NCBI GenBank assembly: GCA_005656395.1
Contig: SRSI01000045.1
Coordinates: 1-64,000, forward strand
From: Strongyloides papillosus
Taxonomy: Eukaryota > Nematoda > Chromadorea > Rhabditida > Strongyloididae
Direction of reading: 5' to 3'
Length of the DNA: 64,000 nt
Positions 33,686-46,236 of this stretch are shown here, piece after piece. The first letter of the stretch is position 1, and each line of letters starts with the position of its first letter. A program made the position numbers and the translations under genes. Under the pieces are notes generated by a model, which had not been told where the DNA came from, ran no database searches, and saw only the letters and a list, made by a program, of their open reading frames with translations.

Positions 33686-35137
33686 CAGGGTGGGCCAAAA
33701 GTAGCTCCCCAGATATTCGCATATATAACTTCTCTTGTAGATTAGCTACAAAGATGGTATTATAGTCATTTTGTAGCCCTTGATCTTGCATAAATTATAT
33801 TTTGATTTCATAACAAAATTTAGATTCTAGGCGGAGTTAGGGGTATTCAAATTTAGGAGTCATTTTTGGCATATATGGAATGTAACTTTTTTATATAGAA
33901 GATATTTAAATGCTTGTTGCCAATTATGAAAGCCCAACTTGTTTTGTACTTAGTCCCAAAATTTTATAAATTTTGAAGTCCGGCAACTATGTTTAATTTT
34001 TTGAAAAAGAAAAAAAATTACGATTTTTGTCAAAATTTCGATGTTTTTTTTAAAATTAAAGAACGATGAGGTTAATTTTAAAAGTGTTTTATAAGTATTC
34101 TGATAGAGTAATCAAAGCTCTATCGAATAAGCATAGTACCACTAAATTTTATTTAGTAAAAAGAAAGTTATGAATAGTCAAATATTGACTATTTTACACA
34201 ATAATTCTAGTAAAAAAAGAAAATATGACAATTTTTTTTCAAATTTTTGGGTATGAATTATGTTTTTTTTTAAAAAGTATTAAAAATACTATCTTATATT
34301 GATCATTAGATGTTTATTTTTTAAAAATAAGAGGATATGGAATTACGATTGGATATATGATAATTTTAAAAAGCACGTAAAATTGTTCTTACAGGATAAT
34401 AAATATACAAAATAGTATAAAATGATGGTAAATCGTGTGAAAATATTGAAAAAATTATTTTTAACTTGAATTTGGGTGATAAAGAATATTCCAGTTGTTT
34501 AGACAATGTATGTATAAATAAGTAATAATCTGTTAACTAGTATGTATAAGTAGTTTTATTATTGCTATTAGGATACCATAAAGATCGGGGAAAGTATTAT
34601 TTGTATTTTAACTTTCAAATAAAAGTGTCAAAAAGTCGACTTTGGCAAGTCATAACTTCTTTTAAAGTCAACCGCTCAAAACGGTCATATGCTCATTCGA
34701 TAGAGCTTTGCTTACTCTATCAGAATACTTATAGAACAGTTTTAAAACTGACCTCATCGTCCTTTAATTTTAAAAAAACATCGAAATTTTGACAAAAATC
34801 GTGATTTTTTTTCTTTTTCAAAAAATTAAACATAGTTGCCGGACTTCAAAATTTATAAAATTTTGGGACTAAGTACAAAACAAGTTGGGCTTTCATAATT
34901 GGCAACAAGCATTTAAATATCTTTCTATATAAAAAAGTTACACTCCATATATGCCAAAAATGACTCCTAAATTTGAATACCCCTAACTCCGCCTAGAATC
35001 TAAATTTTGTTATGAAATCAAAATATAATTTATGCAAGATCAAGGGCTACAAAATGACTATAATACCATCTTTGTAGCTAATCTACAAGAGAAGTTATAT
35101 ATGCGAATATCTGGGGAGCTACTTTTGGCCCACCCTG
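33686..35137. mobile_element. foldback transposon with ~450-bp inverted arms
   Basis: 1452 bp. Arms 33686-34135 and 34690-35137 are inverted and very similar, starting CAGGGTGGGCCAAAAGTAGC on each side. TA flanks it, separated by ATATA from the preceding transposon. A ~550-bp unpaired middle has no transposase. A single-arm relative lies at 19700-20560. TA target and CAGGGTG ends suggest mobilisation by a mariner-type enzyme. Confidence 0.85.
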
Positions 35138-36006
35138 TATATCATTCTTCACCATTTTTAGAGTACTTTTCAAGTATCAAGATAAATTTTGAGAAATCTT
35201 ACTTTTAAGTATATTTTGTGACAAAAAAATTATAAAAAATGAAAAACCCCAATCTTGAAAATATTAAATTCGAATTCAGCGTGTCTGAAAACCTATACAT
35301 ACGTTTTCGAATTATTAAAAAAGTGCTGAGAAAAAAAGTTATGCGTAAAAAATTTAAAACATAATTTTAAAAATCAACAAAATTCATTTTACTAGCAAAT
35401 ATTTGATTTTTTTCTACTTTTAACAACCAAATTTATTTTTTATTTTATCAATTATTACATTTTTAGCATTATATATAACTTGAAAAAATATTTGTAAACT
35501 TCGGATAAATTAAGTAAACAAAAATTTAAGTACTTATTTTAATTTGCCTTAATAATGCATCTTACTAATATATCACAGAAATTTTTATTGCCAAAAATTT
35601 ACTCTTTACATATGCATTAATTTTTAAATTTGTTGCCCATAATCGCGCATCTCGAAAATGAGTTTATGTGAATTTATAACAATATTTTTTTATCATTTTT
35701 AAAGATAATAGTTAATCTTTAATAATAATTATTGAAATTCTTAATTTTATGTTTATTTCTAACGCAAAACTATAGAAGACGGAAATAATTCTAATCTTGA
35801 AAACACTAAACTCGAATTCAACATGATTGAAAGTGTATGCGTATGTTTTTGATTTATTGAGGTTGTGTCGAGGAAAAAAGTTCTGCATGATAATATAGTA
35901 AAATTTATTATGAGTCAAATTGTCATTGTATTTCATAGTAATATTATTAATTAGGCAAGAAGAAGACTTGTAATTAATATTAACTACCAAGAGCAATATT
36001 TTAAAT

Positions 36007-36304
36007 TGTTGGATATATATGAGATTTAGAAAACACGTACACGATAGATAACAATAATAACTTTATTAATAATAAGCGATTCTACAATATAACACCAACA
36101 GTCCAAAGCCGACTGTATAAGATGGAGTAAAAGTAAAGAATGAATATTTAAAAAAAAATTGGTCCCTTTTATACCTTGGATTTTAGGCGACCTTCCAAAT
36201 TCCCAGGACTATCCTTTTGAGAGAGCGGATCCTTTGTTACATTCCCATGAAAGTCCGTGTGAGAGTCAGAGATTCTTCCTCAAGAGTTATTTTTGATCAA
36301 TACA
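36007..36304 (-). repeat. probable solo LTR
   Basis: 298 bp, distinctly richer in G+C than the surroundings, with TGT...ACA ends. On the minus strand it has GGTATAAAAGGGACC mid-way (plus coordinates about 36161-36175), then an AATAAAG signal near the end, as in a U3-R-U5 layout. The opposite palindrome arm (about 37.5 kb) lacks it, which marks an insertion. The flanking bases (TAAAT and AAACT) are only an imperfect target duplication, and there is no internal region or second LTR. Confidence 0.55.
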
Positions 36305-38946
36305 AAACTACTATTATGAATACAATGTGTCCTGTAGAATATTTTGATTATTTGAATATAAATAGCTTAATTTTTGATATTTTGCTTATTTGATAATTTA
36401 ACTTCTTTTATATAAAATATTTGAAGATTGTCATTAAAAGTCAAGTTTAAAAGATTTATATTAACGTCGGTAAAAATTTTAAAACATTGCTGTCGTGGTA
36501 ATAGTTAAAATACTTGACTATAAATTTAATACTTTAAAATAATAATATGAATCATTTAATAGCTTAACTTCTTTTTATAATATCTTTTAAGATTCATTAT
36601 TAGAAGTTAACCTTAGATATAATTATGGGTGCTCTTACCATGATTTTTTATTTTCTAAATTTGATAACAAAATACACAAAATGAAAGTATTACAGTTTAT
36701 CCTACCATCTTTAAAATACTGTTTATCACAATCGATATTAAAACGTGAAATCATTTAAAAATAAGATTAATAACATACTACATTTTATCTCATTTTGATG
36801 AAAATAATTTCTACTGATTGTTTCAATATATAATAGTGCAGACGTAAAATTTGTATGCAAAATGATGTAGAATGTACTTCTTAAAATTGGTAAAACCTCA
36901 TACTATAAAATGCTATTGTATCATTTACTTTCTTGATATAAAATGTATTTATCAAATACATATGTTTAGTTTTCTTTGTGTTTAAAATATTGGAATTTAA
37001 AAATTTAGCTATCTTCCACAATAAATAGAAGTAAGCATTAAATCTTGTAAAATACTATTAATTAATTAGCATTATTTAATGGTTTATTTCTTGTTCATTG
37101 TAAATATTTTTTCTTAATTATGCAAAGTTATTCTTTACTTTTTTTTTATGAACGAAAATGAAAAATCTTTTTCAAAATTTATATAGTTGACTTCTAACAA
37201 CGGACATTGAAATACAATATAGAAATCAAATTGATTTCTTTAATGATAGTAATTTCATAGAAACTTATAAGATATTAATAGCTTTATAATTGTTTATAAC
37301 AATTAAATTTTATGTTTTACGAATAAAAATGTACATCTTTATCGACATTAATAGAATTTTTTTAACTTTCTTTAAAACTTGAGTTTTAATAACATTCTTA
37401 AAATATTTTGTGTAAAAGAAGTTAAACTAACAAATAAGCAAAATATCAAAAATTAAGTCATATTTGCTCAGATAATGGAAAAAGTTTACAAGACACACTA
37501 TCTTCATAATAATAATTTGGTATAAAAAAATTTAATGATTGGTGATTAATACTAATTATAAGTCTTATTCTGAACTAATCAGGGATACTATTGTAAAAAT
37601 ACAATAACAATTTTGACTAATAAGAAATATTACTATACTGTCATGCAGAACTTTTTTCTTCGACACAATGTAATAAACGAAGAACATATATATTCTTTTC
37701 GGTTACGTAGAATTTGGATTTAATATTTCCAAGATTCGGATTTTTTTGTCTTCTATACTCTTGGAGAAAAGTTCAACATTAAAGTAAGAATTATAAAATT
37801 TAAAGTAATGTATTTAAAGAGCTTTAAAAATGGTGGAGAATAATATGGTTGTAACTTTATGCACTTATTCTTAGGAGACATAATTGTTTAACAATTTTTA
37901 AAAACCATGTATACATACAGTAGAAATTTATTGGATTAAAGATATATTTGTTATAATATATCATCAAGATCCAAAAATTAAGTATATAAAAATAAGTGTC
38001 TAGATTTTTGCCTGTCTGAGCTTTTCAGAATTCTTAAGCGTTATTTTCATGTTGACTAAAATGTAAAAAAGCAATGTATAAAGAAAGAAAACGTAATTGT
38101 GACTGATAAAAAACAAAATATGTTTATGATTTTGCAATTAAAATGAATTTTGTTGATTTTGAAAATTATGTTCAAAATCTCTTCCGTAGAACTTTTTTTC
38201 TCAGCACTTTTTTAATGATTCAAGAACGTATATATAGGTTTTCAGACACGCTGAATTCGAATATAACATTTTCGAGATTCGGGTTTTTCATCTTCTACAA
38301 TTTTTGGTCACAAAATTTGTTTAAAAATTAACTTTTTTAAAATTTCTCTTGGTACATAAAAAATACTCAAAAAATGGTGAAGAGTGATATATATATTGGT
38401 ATAGTTTCATAAAGTAGTTTTCGAGATACGTAATCAAGGTCGAAAACTTTCAGAAGTCATATAGATGTAAAGGATAGATTTATGAAGCTGATATTTTGTA
38501 CGTGGTAATATGTTACCAAAGCACAACTTTTAAACATAAAAAATTGAAGACTTAGATTTTTGCTTGTCCCGACTATTCAGGCCTTCATGACCACTTTTTT
38601 CAAAATAGCAAGAAGTGCCAAAGGAGCAATTTTCAAGAAACAAAATTCATATACAATTAATAAAATACAAAAATAAGCTTCAGTATGTCAAATTAAAAGT
38701 AATTCTAATATATTTGTAAATTATTTTGTGAATATTTAATATGTAACTTTTTTTCTCAGCACTTTTAAAATGATTCAAAAACGTATATATAGGTTTTTAG
38801 ACACGCTGAATTCGAATATGATATTTTCAAGATTGGGGTTTTTCATTTTTTATAATTTTTTGTCACAAAATGTACTTAAAAGTAAGAGTTTTCAAAATTT
38901 ATTTTGTTACTTGAAAAGTACTCTAAAAATGATGAAGAATGATATA
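36305..38946 (-). repeat. inner palindrome region and a repeated ~200-bp unit
   Basis: The axis is around 36.9 kb. A ~200-bp unit with CGTATATATAGGTTTT, GACACGCTGAATTCGAATAT and GGGTTTTTCAT is present at 38.17-38.38 kb and 38.74-38.95 kb, more decayed at 37.63-37.79 kb, and inverted at 35.15-35.36 kb and 35.76-35.90 kb. A short version of the outer-arm sequence also appears at 38.38-38.60 kb. No gene. Confidence 0.55.
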
Positions 38947-39955
38947 TATATTGATATAGTTTCATAAGGTAGTTTTCGAGATACGCAATCATGGTCTAAA
39001 AGTTTCTGAAGCCATAAAAACGCGTAGAGTGGAGATATGAAGCTAATATTTTATATGTGGTAATATGTCACCTAGGGGTATTGTTTAAGCATATTAAAAT
39101 GGGGTCTTAGATTTTTGCTTGTCCCACCTTGTTCGAGTTTCTCAAGAAACGTATTTTAAATAATAAACTCTTAAATAAATAATTTTTTTTATAATGTCTA
39201 CAAAAAAATCACATTATTCGTGGTACATTCTTGATTCTCTCTAATCAACCAACAATTAAGAGTTTCCTAGTAATTTTTTCAAATCTCATACATATATAAA
39301 ATCACCAGCTACAACTGCTAATAATCATAATCCTTACTCTATAAGATAACCATCGAACATTTAATGCCTAAAATTGTAGTAGTAATAAGTGGTAGTGAAA
39401 TTTCTTTTATGTTAACATATTAAGATCTTAGTTTTTTATCAATATAAAAAGTGCCAAATGTAATTATTGTTATAAGATCACTAACTAAAACTAAGAATGT
39501 CAGATTTTACAGTAATGTGTGGTCCATCGCGTTAATTCCAAGTTAAACTTTTTAAGAATGTTTAATTTGGTGAGAGACTTTAACTGACTTGTAAAATATC
39601 TAAATAAATATTATTATACTTGATAATTATTAGATCTTTGAGACTAATAAAATAAATTTTACGGTTCCAAAATAAATGTAATTATATAAAAATACGTGTA
39701 AGTATGTGTTATTAAAAACTAATGCCGTTATTTCTCTTATTATCTGTATTTATTGTTACCTTTTTGTATCAACTTTCAAATTTGCGTAAAAACATTAATA
39801 AATCTGTGAAATAGTATAAAATGGGTAAAAAACAAATAAAAATTTTTAATAACTTTAAAAACAGAGTCAATCACTAAAAAACTTTGGAAGTCTAAAAAAC
39901 ATTTAAGATAGATAAAACTACAGGCTAAATTCAAGCTCATTTTGCATATACAAAA
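38947..39955 (-). repeat. near-identical ~1-kb outer palindrome arm, right
   Basis: Inverted partner of 31780-32779. The inner edge lies exactly where the transposon pair is inserted in the left arm, so this arm shows the pre-insertion sequence (an ATATATAT stretch). Confidence 0.8.
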
Positions 39956-40195
39956 CGAGGAAGAGATGTATATGCAAAACAAAATTTCATTGTATGCACA
40001 AAATGATATAAAAATACATATGCAAAATGTATATAACAATGGCATAAAAAATGACTTAGAATGTTGACATAAAATGAAGTAGAATATAGCCTGTCGCCTA
40101 CCCCATTTTTGATGGTTGTTTATTTTAACATCATCTACATTTTGTAGCATTCTAAGCATTTTCAGTAGAAAAGACATGTTTTGATTTTGCATGTA
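39956..40195 (+). pseudogene. truncated RNase H fragment of element 3 in the right palindrome arm
   Basis: Plus strand, about 75% similar to the inverted 31535-31780, containing a decayed counterpart of the SGWSVILTSPAF and FSRKDMF region. It ends near 40195, where the mariner relic region starts, giving the outer limit of the palindrome. Confidence 0.55.
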
Positions 40196-40262
40196 TAACA
40201 AAATCAACTATTTTTAATCACTTTAAGAAGATAGAAAAGACAAAAGAAAGCTCGAAAAAAGG

Positions 40263-40871
40263 GTACCTCACAAATTAAACGACTATTAAAAATTACGTCG
40301 TTATGAGTTTTGTTCTTCGCTCATTTTGAAGAACAAAAATGACTCATTTTTAAGTTGTCTTTAAACTTGTAATAAAAAATAGATTCTGTACGACAATTGC
40401 AAAAGATCTGGACAATGGTTGGACAAGAATGAAACATCAAAACAGTTCTCGAAACCCAAACTATCTCCAAAGAAAATTATGGTGACTGTTTGGTGGTCTG
40501 CTATAGGAATTATCCACTACGAGTTTATGAAACTTGGTGAAACTATTGATTCGGAATCCTACTGTCAACAAATTGAAAAAATGAACTAGAAATTGTCCCA
40601 GAAAGTGCTCGCTTTAGTCAACAGAAAAGGACCAATTCTTCTTCACGATAACGCAAAACCACATGTTTCAAAAATGATCCTCCAGTAATTGTGCGAATTA
40701 GGATATGAAACTTTGCCTCACCCGCCATATTTACCTGACCTTTCTCCAACAGATTACCACTTTTTCAAACATCTAAACAACTTCTTAACAGAGAAAGTCT
40801 TCAGGAACGATGAGGACATAAAAACTACCTTCGAAGCTTTCATCGAATCTAGAAGCCGGATTTCTATGTAG
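40263..40871 (+). pseudogene. mariner transposase, catalytic part, inactive
   Basis: The frame begins at VPHKLN, equivalent to the WVPHeL motif, and runs through ILYDNCKRSGQW, MVTVWWSAIGIIHYEF, LLHDNAKPHVS and YLPDLSPTDYHFFKHL, the hallmark mariner motifs. At least five in-frame stops interrupt it. The first catalytic aspartate position, normally TxDEKW, reads TCNKK-stop, so the DD34D triad is broken as well. The second (HDN) and third (SPTDY) aspartates remain. Confidence 0.85.
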
Positions 40872-41016
40872 ACGGAATCAATAATCTCGTATCTCGTTGA
40901 CAACAAAGTGTAGATTGTAACGGTTCTTATTTGGAATAAAAATATTTATTTTTAAAAAAGTTATGTGTATTTAAAAATTAGGGTAAAAAAAGCTCATTTC
41001 ACTCCGGACAACCTAA
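40263..41016 (+). mobile_element. mariner transposon, 5'-truncated
   Basis: Transposase remains followed by a right terminal repeat ending ...GGACAACCTAA at 41016 and TA at 41017-41018. The left end and the N-terminal transposase are missing. The terminal repeat is related to that of the mariner at 1-428. The element abuts the truncated end of the UDP-glycosyltransferase pseudogene. Confidence 0.8.
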
Positions 41017-41018
41017 TA

Positions 41019-42513
41019 TTATTCAATTACTTCCATGCCTTTTGATGCCAAATCTAAACATGTAAGCTTTCCGAATCTGAATGCAAATTTAACGTCTTTT
41101 ACAAATAAATATTCTGATGACACAGGTCTATTTTTTAACATTTCTGTCGTTTTAATTGAATTAATTTTGTGATAACTGTCATTCAAAACCTCTGAAATTT
41201 TTTGACTTAATTTTAAAGAGTCTCTAAGAACATCTTTTTCAATAACTAATTATATTTCATTTCTCTCAAGAAGTTTGACATTTTTCATTTGATCTTCTAA
41301 AAAATATATTTAAAAATATAAATAGTCATCTTACTGAATATAAGAATAGCTAATGCTGGAACTTTGCTAAATGTGACTTCTGTTGTACTTTATATTCCTC
41401 CATGGATAATAAAAAGTGTTTACCTATTATCATTTAATAATTCGTTGTGAGGAACCCATTTACTTAATTTTAAACTTTCAATTCATATACTAAGACCATC
41501 TTCTGGTGCCTCATATTTTCAATTAAATATAACATCTGGAAAAAGTTTTATTGTTTTTAATATCTAATCTTTCATTTATTGGATCATATATGTACTTTTA
41601 CATACTGAACCAAAAGATATTAAAATAGTTTTATTTCTCCCACTCAATTTTTTATTAAATTCTTCATTAAAAGGTTTAGATTTTGGGACAGGCATTCCAG
41701 ATATTTCAATTATTTTTAGACTTTTAGGTGTTGGAATATCTAAAAATGGATTTGAATTTATTAACACAAACGATGCTTCAGTCATTTTATTTTCTGAAAA
41801 TCCAACTCTAAATTTTTTATCATAATTATTTTCTAAGGTTGTGGATCTTGAATACAATCCCGAAAATTTGTCGAAATATAAAAAATGATAAAAATTTTTA
41901 GCTTTTCTTTGTATGACATTTTATCACTGTAGCCTACAACCATAGATGGTACATAGAAAGCAAGAACTGATATACCAAACATTGGATAAAATGAATCAAA
42001 CAAAACTGTTGATGTCGCTAGAATAGTAGTTTCTGTTTTCCAATGTTTAAATAGACCAAGCATGAAAGAATATGATCCTTCAGATTTTACAGATCAAATT
42101 TTTCCAATTTTTTTGTCATTTAAGGTTGCTATACCTTGATATCTTAAATCTTTTAAAAATGTACTATATGTCAAAAAAATTTTATAATAATAAAATTTTA
42201 ATAACTTTTTTCTGATTAGACATATCTTATATTGATTTCCACATTGTTTTTACTAGAGTTGGGTCACTTTAACCATTATTGAATCTGGTTCAATGTAATA
42301 TACTTTACCCGGTTGATGGTATAGATCTTCTAATTTATCTTCAACATCTATTGACAAAACAGTTACATCACTACTAGCATTTACTAAAAGTGTAGTCATT
42401 TGACTCATGAAATTTACGTAAGAATGTCCTATTTTTTGATTAAACATCAGTATTTTATATCCATTAAAATATGAAAAAAGAAGTGAGAAAATAAAATAAT
42501 GAAAAGGAGACAT
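41019..42513 (-). pseudogene. UDP-glycosyltransferase pseudogene
   Basis: Minus strand, from MSPFHYFIFSLLFSYFNGYK (signal peptide, 42513) with KILMFNQKIGHSYVNFMSQM, through LGLFKHWKTETTILATSTVLFDSF and LINSNPFLDIPTPKS...ISFGSV, to the donor-binding signature region at about 41.4 kb (PDVIFN-stop-KYE, KWVPHNELLNDNR, IIHGGI). A 38-bp intron (GTAAGA...TTTTAG, about 41344-41307) precedes EDQMKNVKLLERNE. UGTs attach sugars to small lipophilic compounds in the ER lumen. Here several stops (where W, L and G are expected), frameshifts and loss of the C-terminal membrane tail make it non-functional. The mariner end at 41016 sits exactly where the tail should continue. Confidence 0.88.
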
Positions 42514-44787
42514 TTTTTATGTCAATGACATTTAATCACATAGACTTTTCTTTTTACTAATTCTTATCAATTAATTTACTCATGATAACAATTATTAATC
42601 ATTTAAATTGTAAACATCTTCACTAAAATAAAGAGGATTTGTGGAAATTTCAAAATAAATTGTCAAATTAGTATTTATTAAAAACCATAGTTTTCATTAT
42701 TTTTTTTTCTATATTTATGTAAACAAGTTATTATAATAAGATAATTTAAAATACTTTTAAACCTGAATAACTCCGTATAACAGAAAAAATAATTTGATAA
42801 ATTTATGACCAAAATAAAAATTAAAATTTGAATTATTTTTTGGTTTATTAGTAGTATAAAATCATCTTTTAAAAGCATTTATATATAGTGTTTATTAAAA
42901 AGTTCTAATTTTTATTATCAATAATGTCATATTTTTTGAGCAAATGTACAAACATAAAAAAAGAAATGAGAAACTGCTGATTAACAAATAATAGAATTGA
43001 ATGATAATCAAAGTATAAATGTTTAAGGTGATATGGTTTCTTATCAATGTTAAAATTTGATTGCGAACTTTAATTTTTCTTTGTAAAGACTCTTAATCAG
43101 ATATTTTTTATATAGTTTATGATATGATTGTATACTATATTATTGTCAAGACATTTATTTAGAGTAGAGTTCGGAGCTGAAAAGTATCCATTGTTTCAAT
43201 CATTTACCTGCTAGATTTTTTTCTTCCCTCACTTTTTGTTTGGCTTCTTAAATATGTTAACTTGATAGTGACATATCTGAAGAAATAAACCTAAACATTA
43301 TTTATAACAAAAATAAAAATGGAAATAATTAAATACACATCACAAATTGAACCAAGGTTAGATTAGGTTCCATTTTCAAGATGCATCATAACTACAATAA
43401 ATTATAATTTTAAAATGTATCTATGCTTCATATTTTTTTCTAAGATGCTAACAGAAATGCGTTTTAAAATATATACGTTATAGATTAAAATAATATGAAA
43501 AATTATCACATGAAATATTATTTTTCAATATTATAGTACTTTTTAAAAAAGTAAAAAATATTTATATTTAAAATAAATAATGTAATCCCCAATGATTGCT
43601 TTTTGAAATATTAATAGTTATAATAAATGTCATAAAAACATTTGAATTATTAGTGGATTTTTTTAAAACTAAAACATAATGTACATGAGATAATTTAAAA
43701 TTATATTCATTGCATGTCATTAAGAATTCTATAAAAGAATAAATAAAAATTAAGTTCAATTAAATCTATTTTCATCTTGAAAAAACATAATTGTAAAAAA
43801 ATACAACAAAAGAATATTCCAAAAGGTAGATTTTTAAATTTTATAGAAAATTAAATCGTAAGTGTAAACAAAACCACATTAATTGTATAATTTTAAATAT
43901 CAGTGGTTAAACACTCTAATGTGGAATGTGTAACATAAAACTATAATCATTTATTGAAGATTGGAAAAAAATTAATCGATAAAAATTTCAATTTATTCGA
44001 GTTGTGAATGATACAATTGAGAGATATTTGTTATTTATGAAATTATTGAAACATAAAAACTAATAAATATGTCTTATTTTTAACCCTATATTAATAAGAT
44101 AACTTAATATTATTTAAAATTGATCACTTTTAAGGTCTAACTTAGTTTCTCTCTATTTTTGACGACCAGTGTTTAGTAATCTAAAAATGTTCATTGAACA
44201 AAAAATATTAAGGTATTTAATGATTGATCTTTATGTTTTACTCTTTAATGTAAAATTTAATAAGAAGAATAGTAAGAGTTCTACAAGTAATACTTCACAA
44301 TAAACATTTTTTCTTTTCACCCAATGACGTACGAATTTGTTCTTTAAAGAAAACTGTAAACTTAAATATATTCTGATTTAGACAAAGCGTCAATATCTTT
44401 TATTACTGCTTAAAGATACTTGTTGGTCATATTCATCTTTAATTTGTGGCCCACAACATTTCAAAATGTATATGAATATTTATTTTCTTCAACTAATAAT
44501 TTTTATTAGTTGTTCATACAAAAATTCGAGCTTTGATATTTATAGGTTAAAATAGGTTGGAATCATGAGAGGTAAGTATTTTTTCTATATTTTGTGTCGA
44601 CGGTACTCTCTTCTATAAAATTATCTCTTAAGTTATCTTTTTCTATTTTTTTATCTTGTCATGATTATTCACGTAGATATTTTCATTATATCTGATAAAA
44701 CACTTATTGGTTTATAATTCCAGACGTAATTTTAATACACATTTATAGAACAACATAATCTAACTATCACTGAATATTGATGAAATA
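42514..44787. other. 2.3 kb AT-rich intergenic region
   Basis: No supported gene. A 29-codon signal-peptide-like frame at 44466 (MYMNIYFLQLIIFISCS) stops soon after, and an isolated ATGAGAGGTAAGT donor-like word lies at about 44564; neither connects to a following exon I could find. Recognisable homology to the downstream tandem array begins near 44788. Confidence 0.45.
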
Positions 44788-45225
44788 ACATTCTTTTTAT
44801 CAGATTCACCTATGAAATAATGATATGTATTGTTTAAAGTAGAATTTTTTTCTATTTAACATTTTATGTCAAAAACATCCAAAACTATAATGTTCACTTT
44901 TCTCATCTTTTCGTTCAATATTTTTAAATCAGAATTCAGCATCTAACTTCCTTCATTTTAAAGTGAAATTTAACGATGACTGTGTTCTTAAATTCCTTGG
45001 TTAGGATCATTTGGTGAAATTAAAATTTCTTAAAATATTGTCTGAATTTAATAAAATTAAATAAAAATTTGAAAATTAAAAGAGAAAGTTATGTTAAACC
45101 AGCTATCGCTACTTAGCAAACGTGAAATTTTATCAATTTTATCCTAAATATTGGCAAAATCGTTTGATACCACATTAATTAAAACTATTATTTTTTATTA
45201 AAAGAAAATAGATTTATTTGTTTTG

Positions 45226-45240
45226 AAATCATAAATCTCG
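45226..45240 (+). promoter_or_regulatory. conserved upstream block, gene 1
   Basis: AAATCATAAATCTCG, preceded by TTATTTGTTTT and followed by CAAAAATTA; its end is 154 nt before the ATG. It is kept in all seven array genes while surrounding spacer drifts. A TATATAAAG box follows about 40 nt before the ATG. Confidence 0.6.
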
Positions 45241-45393
45241 GGCAAAAATTACAGCTCAAATTATTAACATTATTATTTTTGTTATAATAAAAAAATATGT
45301 TAGATATAAATCCCAAATAATATCAACATTCAAGCACAAATACAAGTAAAATATATAAAGATTGGAAATTTATCAATTTTATTAAAGTTAAAA

Positions 45394-45933
45394 ATGAAAT
45401 ATTTAGTTTCTTTTTATACTTTATTCATCGCTATTTTTATAAGTATAATTGAAACTAGACATCTTGCTAAAACATCTTTTGCAGGTGATCAAGAAGTATG
45501 TCGTAGAAAATGGGAATCATTAAGTAAAAAATGTTGGCATTCTATTGAAATTGCAAAAAAAGCTACAAAACTATACAATAAAAAATATAATACAAATTAT
45601 AAGTATAGGAAATTAGCACTAGCAGAGAAAGCAGTAGAACCACCATTGAGAATTAGAATATTCTTTATTGCATGTACTAAAAAAAGTGATAGGCATTCAA
45701 AAAATAAACAAAATAATAGAAATTCTAAAAGACAAGGAAGAACTTGTGATCACTTCCGTGTTAAATTTGAAAAAGTTAAATCTGGAAGGCCTATAATATC
45801 CGTTAGAAATTTAAATTATGAAAAAGAAACAGGAACACGTGAACAAGAAACAACAACAAAACGCCCAAAAATTATAAAAGAGAAATTAGGTAGAAACCAA
45901 CATTTAGAAGCATACCCAACTGGGAGAAAATAA
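45394..45933 (+). CDS. small basic secreted protein, array copy 1
   Basis: 179 aa, single exon. The ATG at 45394 starts a signal peptide (MKYLVSFYTLFIAIF) with likely cleavage near the ETR at 20-22. The core has W40, a helix-like AKKATKLYNKKY (54-65), LALAEKAVEPPLRIRIFF (74-91), AC94, then a basic loop to TC118 and DHFRVKFE. Helix, YN, AEKxV-loop strand, strand ending in C, long loop, C then FxAxFE strand is the order seen in cystatin-like folds, but the inhibitory QxVxG loop is absent. Cysteines: 36, 47, 94, 118; the position equivalent to C98 of copy 2 is a serine. The tail is KR- and T-rich. Extracellular; function unknown. Confidence 0.85.
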   Translation: MKYLVSFYTLFIAIFISIIETRHLAKTSFAGDQEVCRRKWESLSKKCWHSIEIAKKATKLYNKKYNTNYKYRKLALAEKAVEPPLRIRIFFIACTKKSDRHSKNKQNNRNSKRQGRTCDHFRVKFEKVKSGRPIISVRNLNYEKETGTREQETTTKRPKIIKEKLGRNQHLEAYPTGRK

Positions 45934-46236
45934 ACGCAATAAAACGTAGTAGAAATAGTCAAAGATTTTTAAAAAAATTGAAAAAAATTTTAGTTAAGTA
46001 ATGTCTTTAATAGGAAATTACATGTACTAAATTACAAAAAAAATTGATTTTAAAAAAATCTAAGTTTTTTAACAAATATAAGATTTTAAACAATTATTTT
46101 ATCATTTATGCATGATTTTAAACTATTGTTTGAAATTTTTCATAAAAACATCAAAAAATATGTGTTATTACTTTAAAGGGGAATATTTTTTACCTTTTCT
46201 TATCGCGATTTTTTATAAAAGCTTTTTTAAGTTGTT

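Larger units (their letters stand above)
31535..36900 (+). repeat. left arm of a large imperfect palindrome
   Basis: Pairs with 36901-40195 on the other strand. Outer part 31535-32779 pairs with 38947-40195; inner part 35142-36900 pairs with about 36901-38946. The 2.36 kb between 32780 and 35141 (two transposons) and the solo LTR at 36007-36304 are insertions absent from the right arm. The outermost ~250 bp include the end of the element 3 RNase H. The axis is near 36.9 kb. Confidence 0.75.

Noticed and set aside
34562..34792. Open frame in the foldback transposon
   Set aside because: Lies across the loop and one inverted arm; not kept in the related copy at 19.7 kb.
44466..44555. Signal-peptide-like start as a first exon
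   Set aside because: Stops after 29 codons and no downstream exon with a plausible acceptor could be joined.
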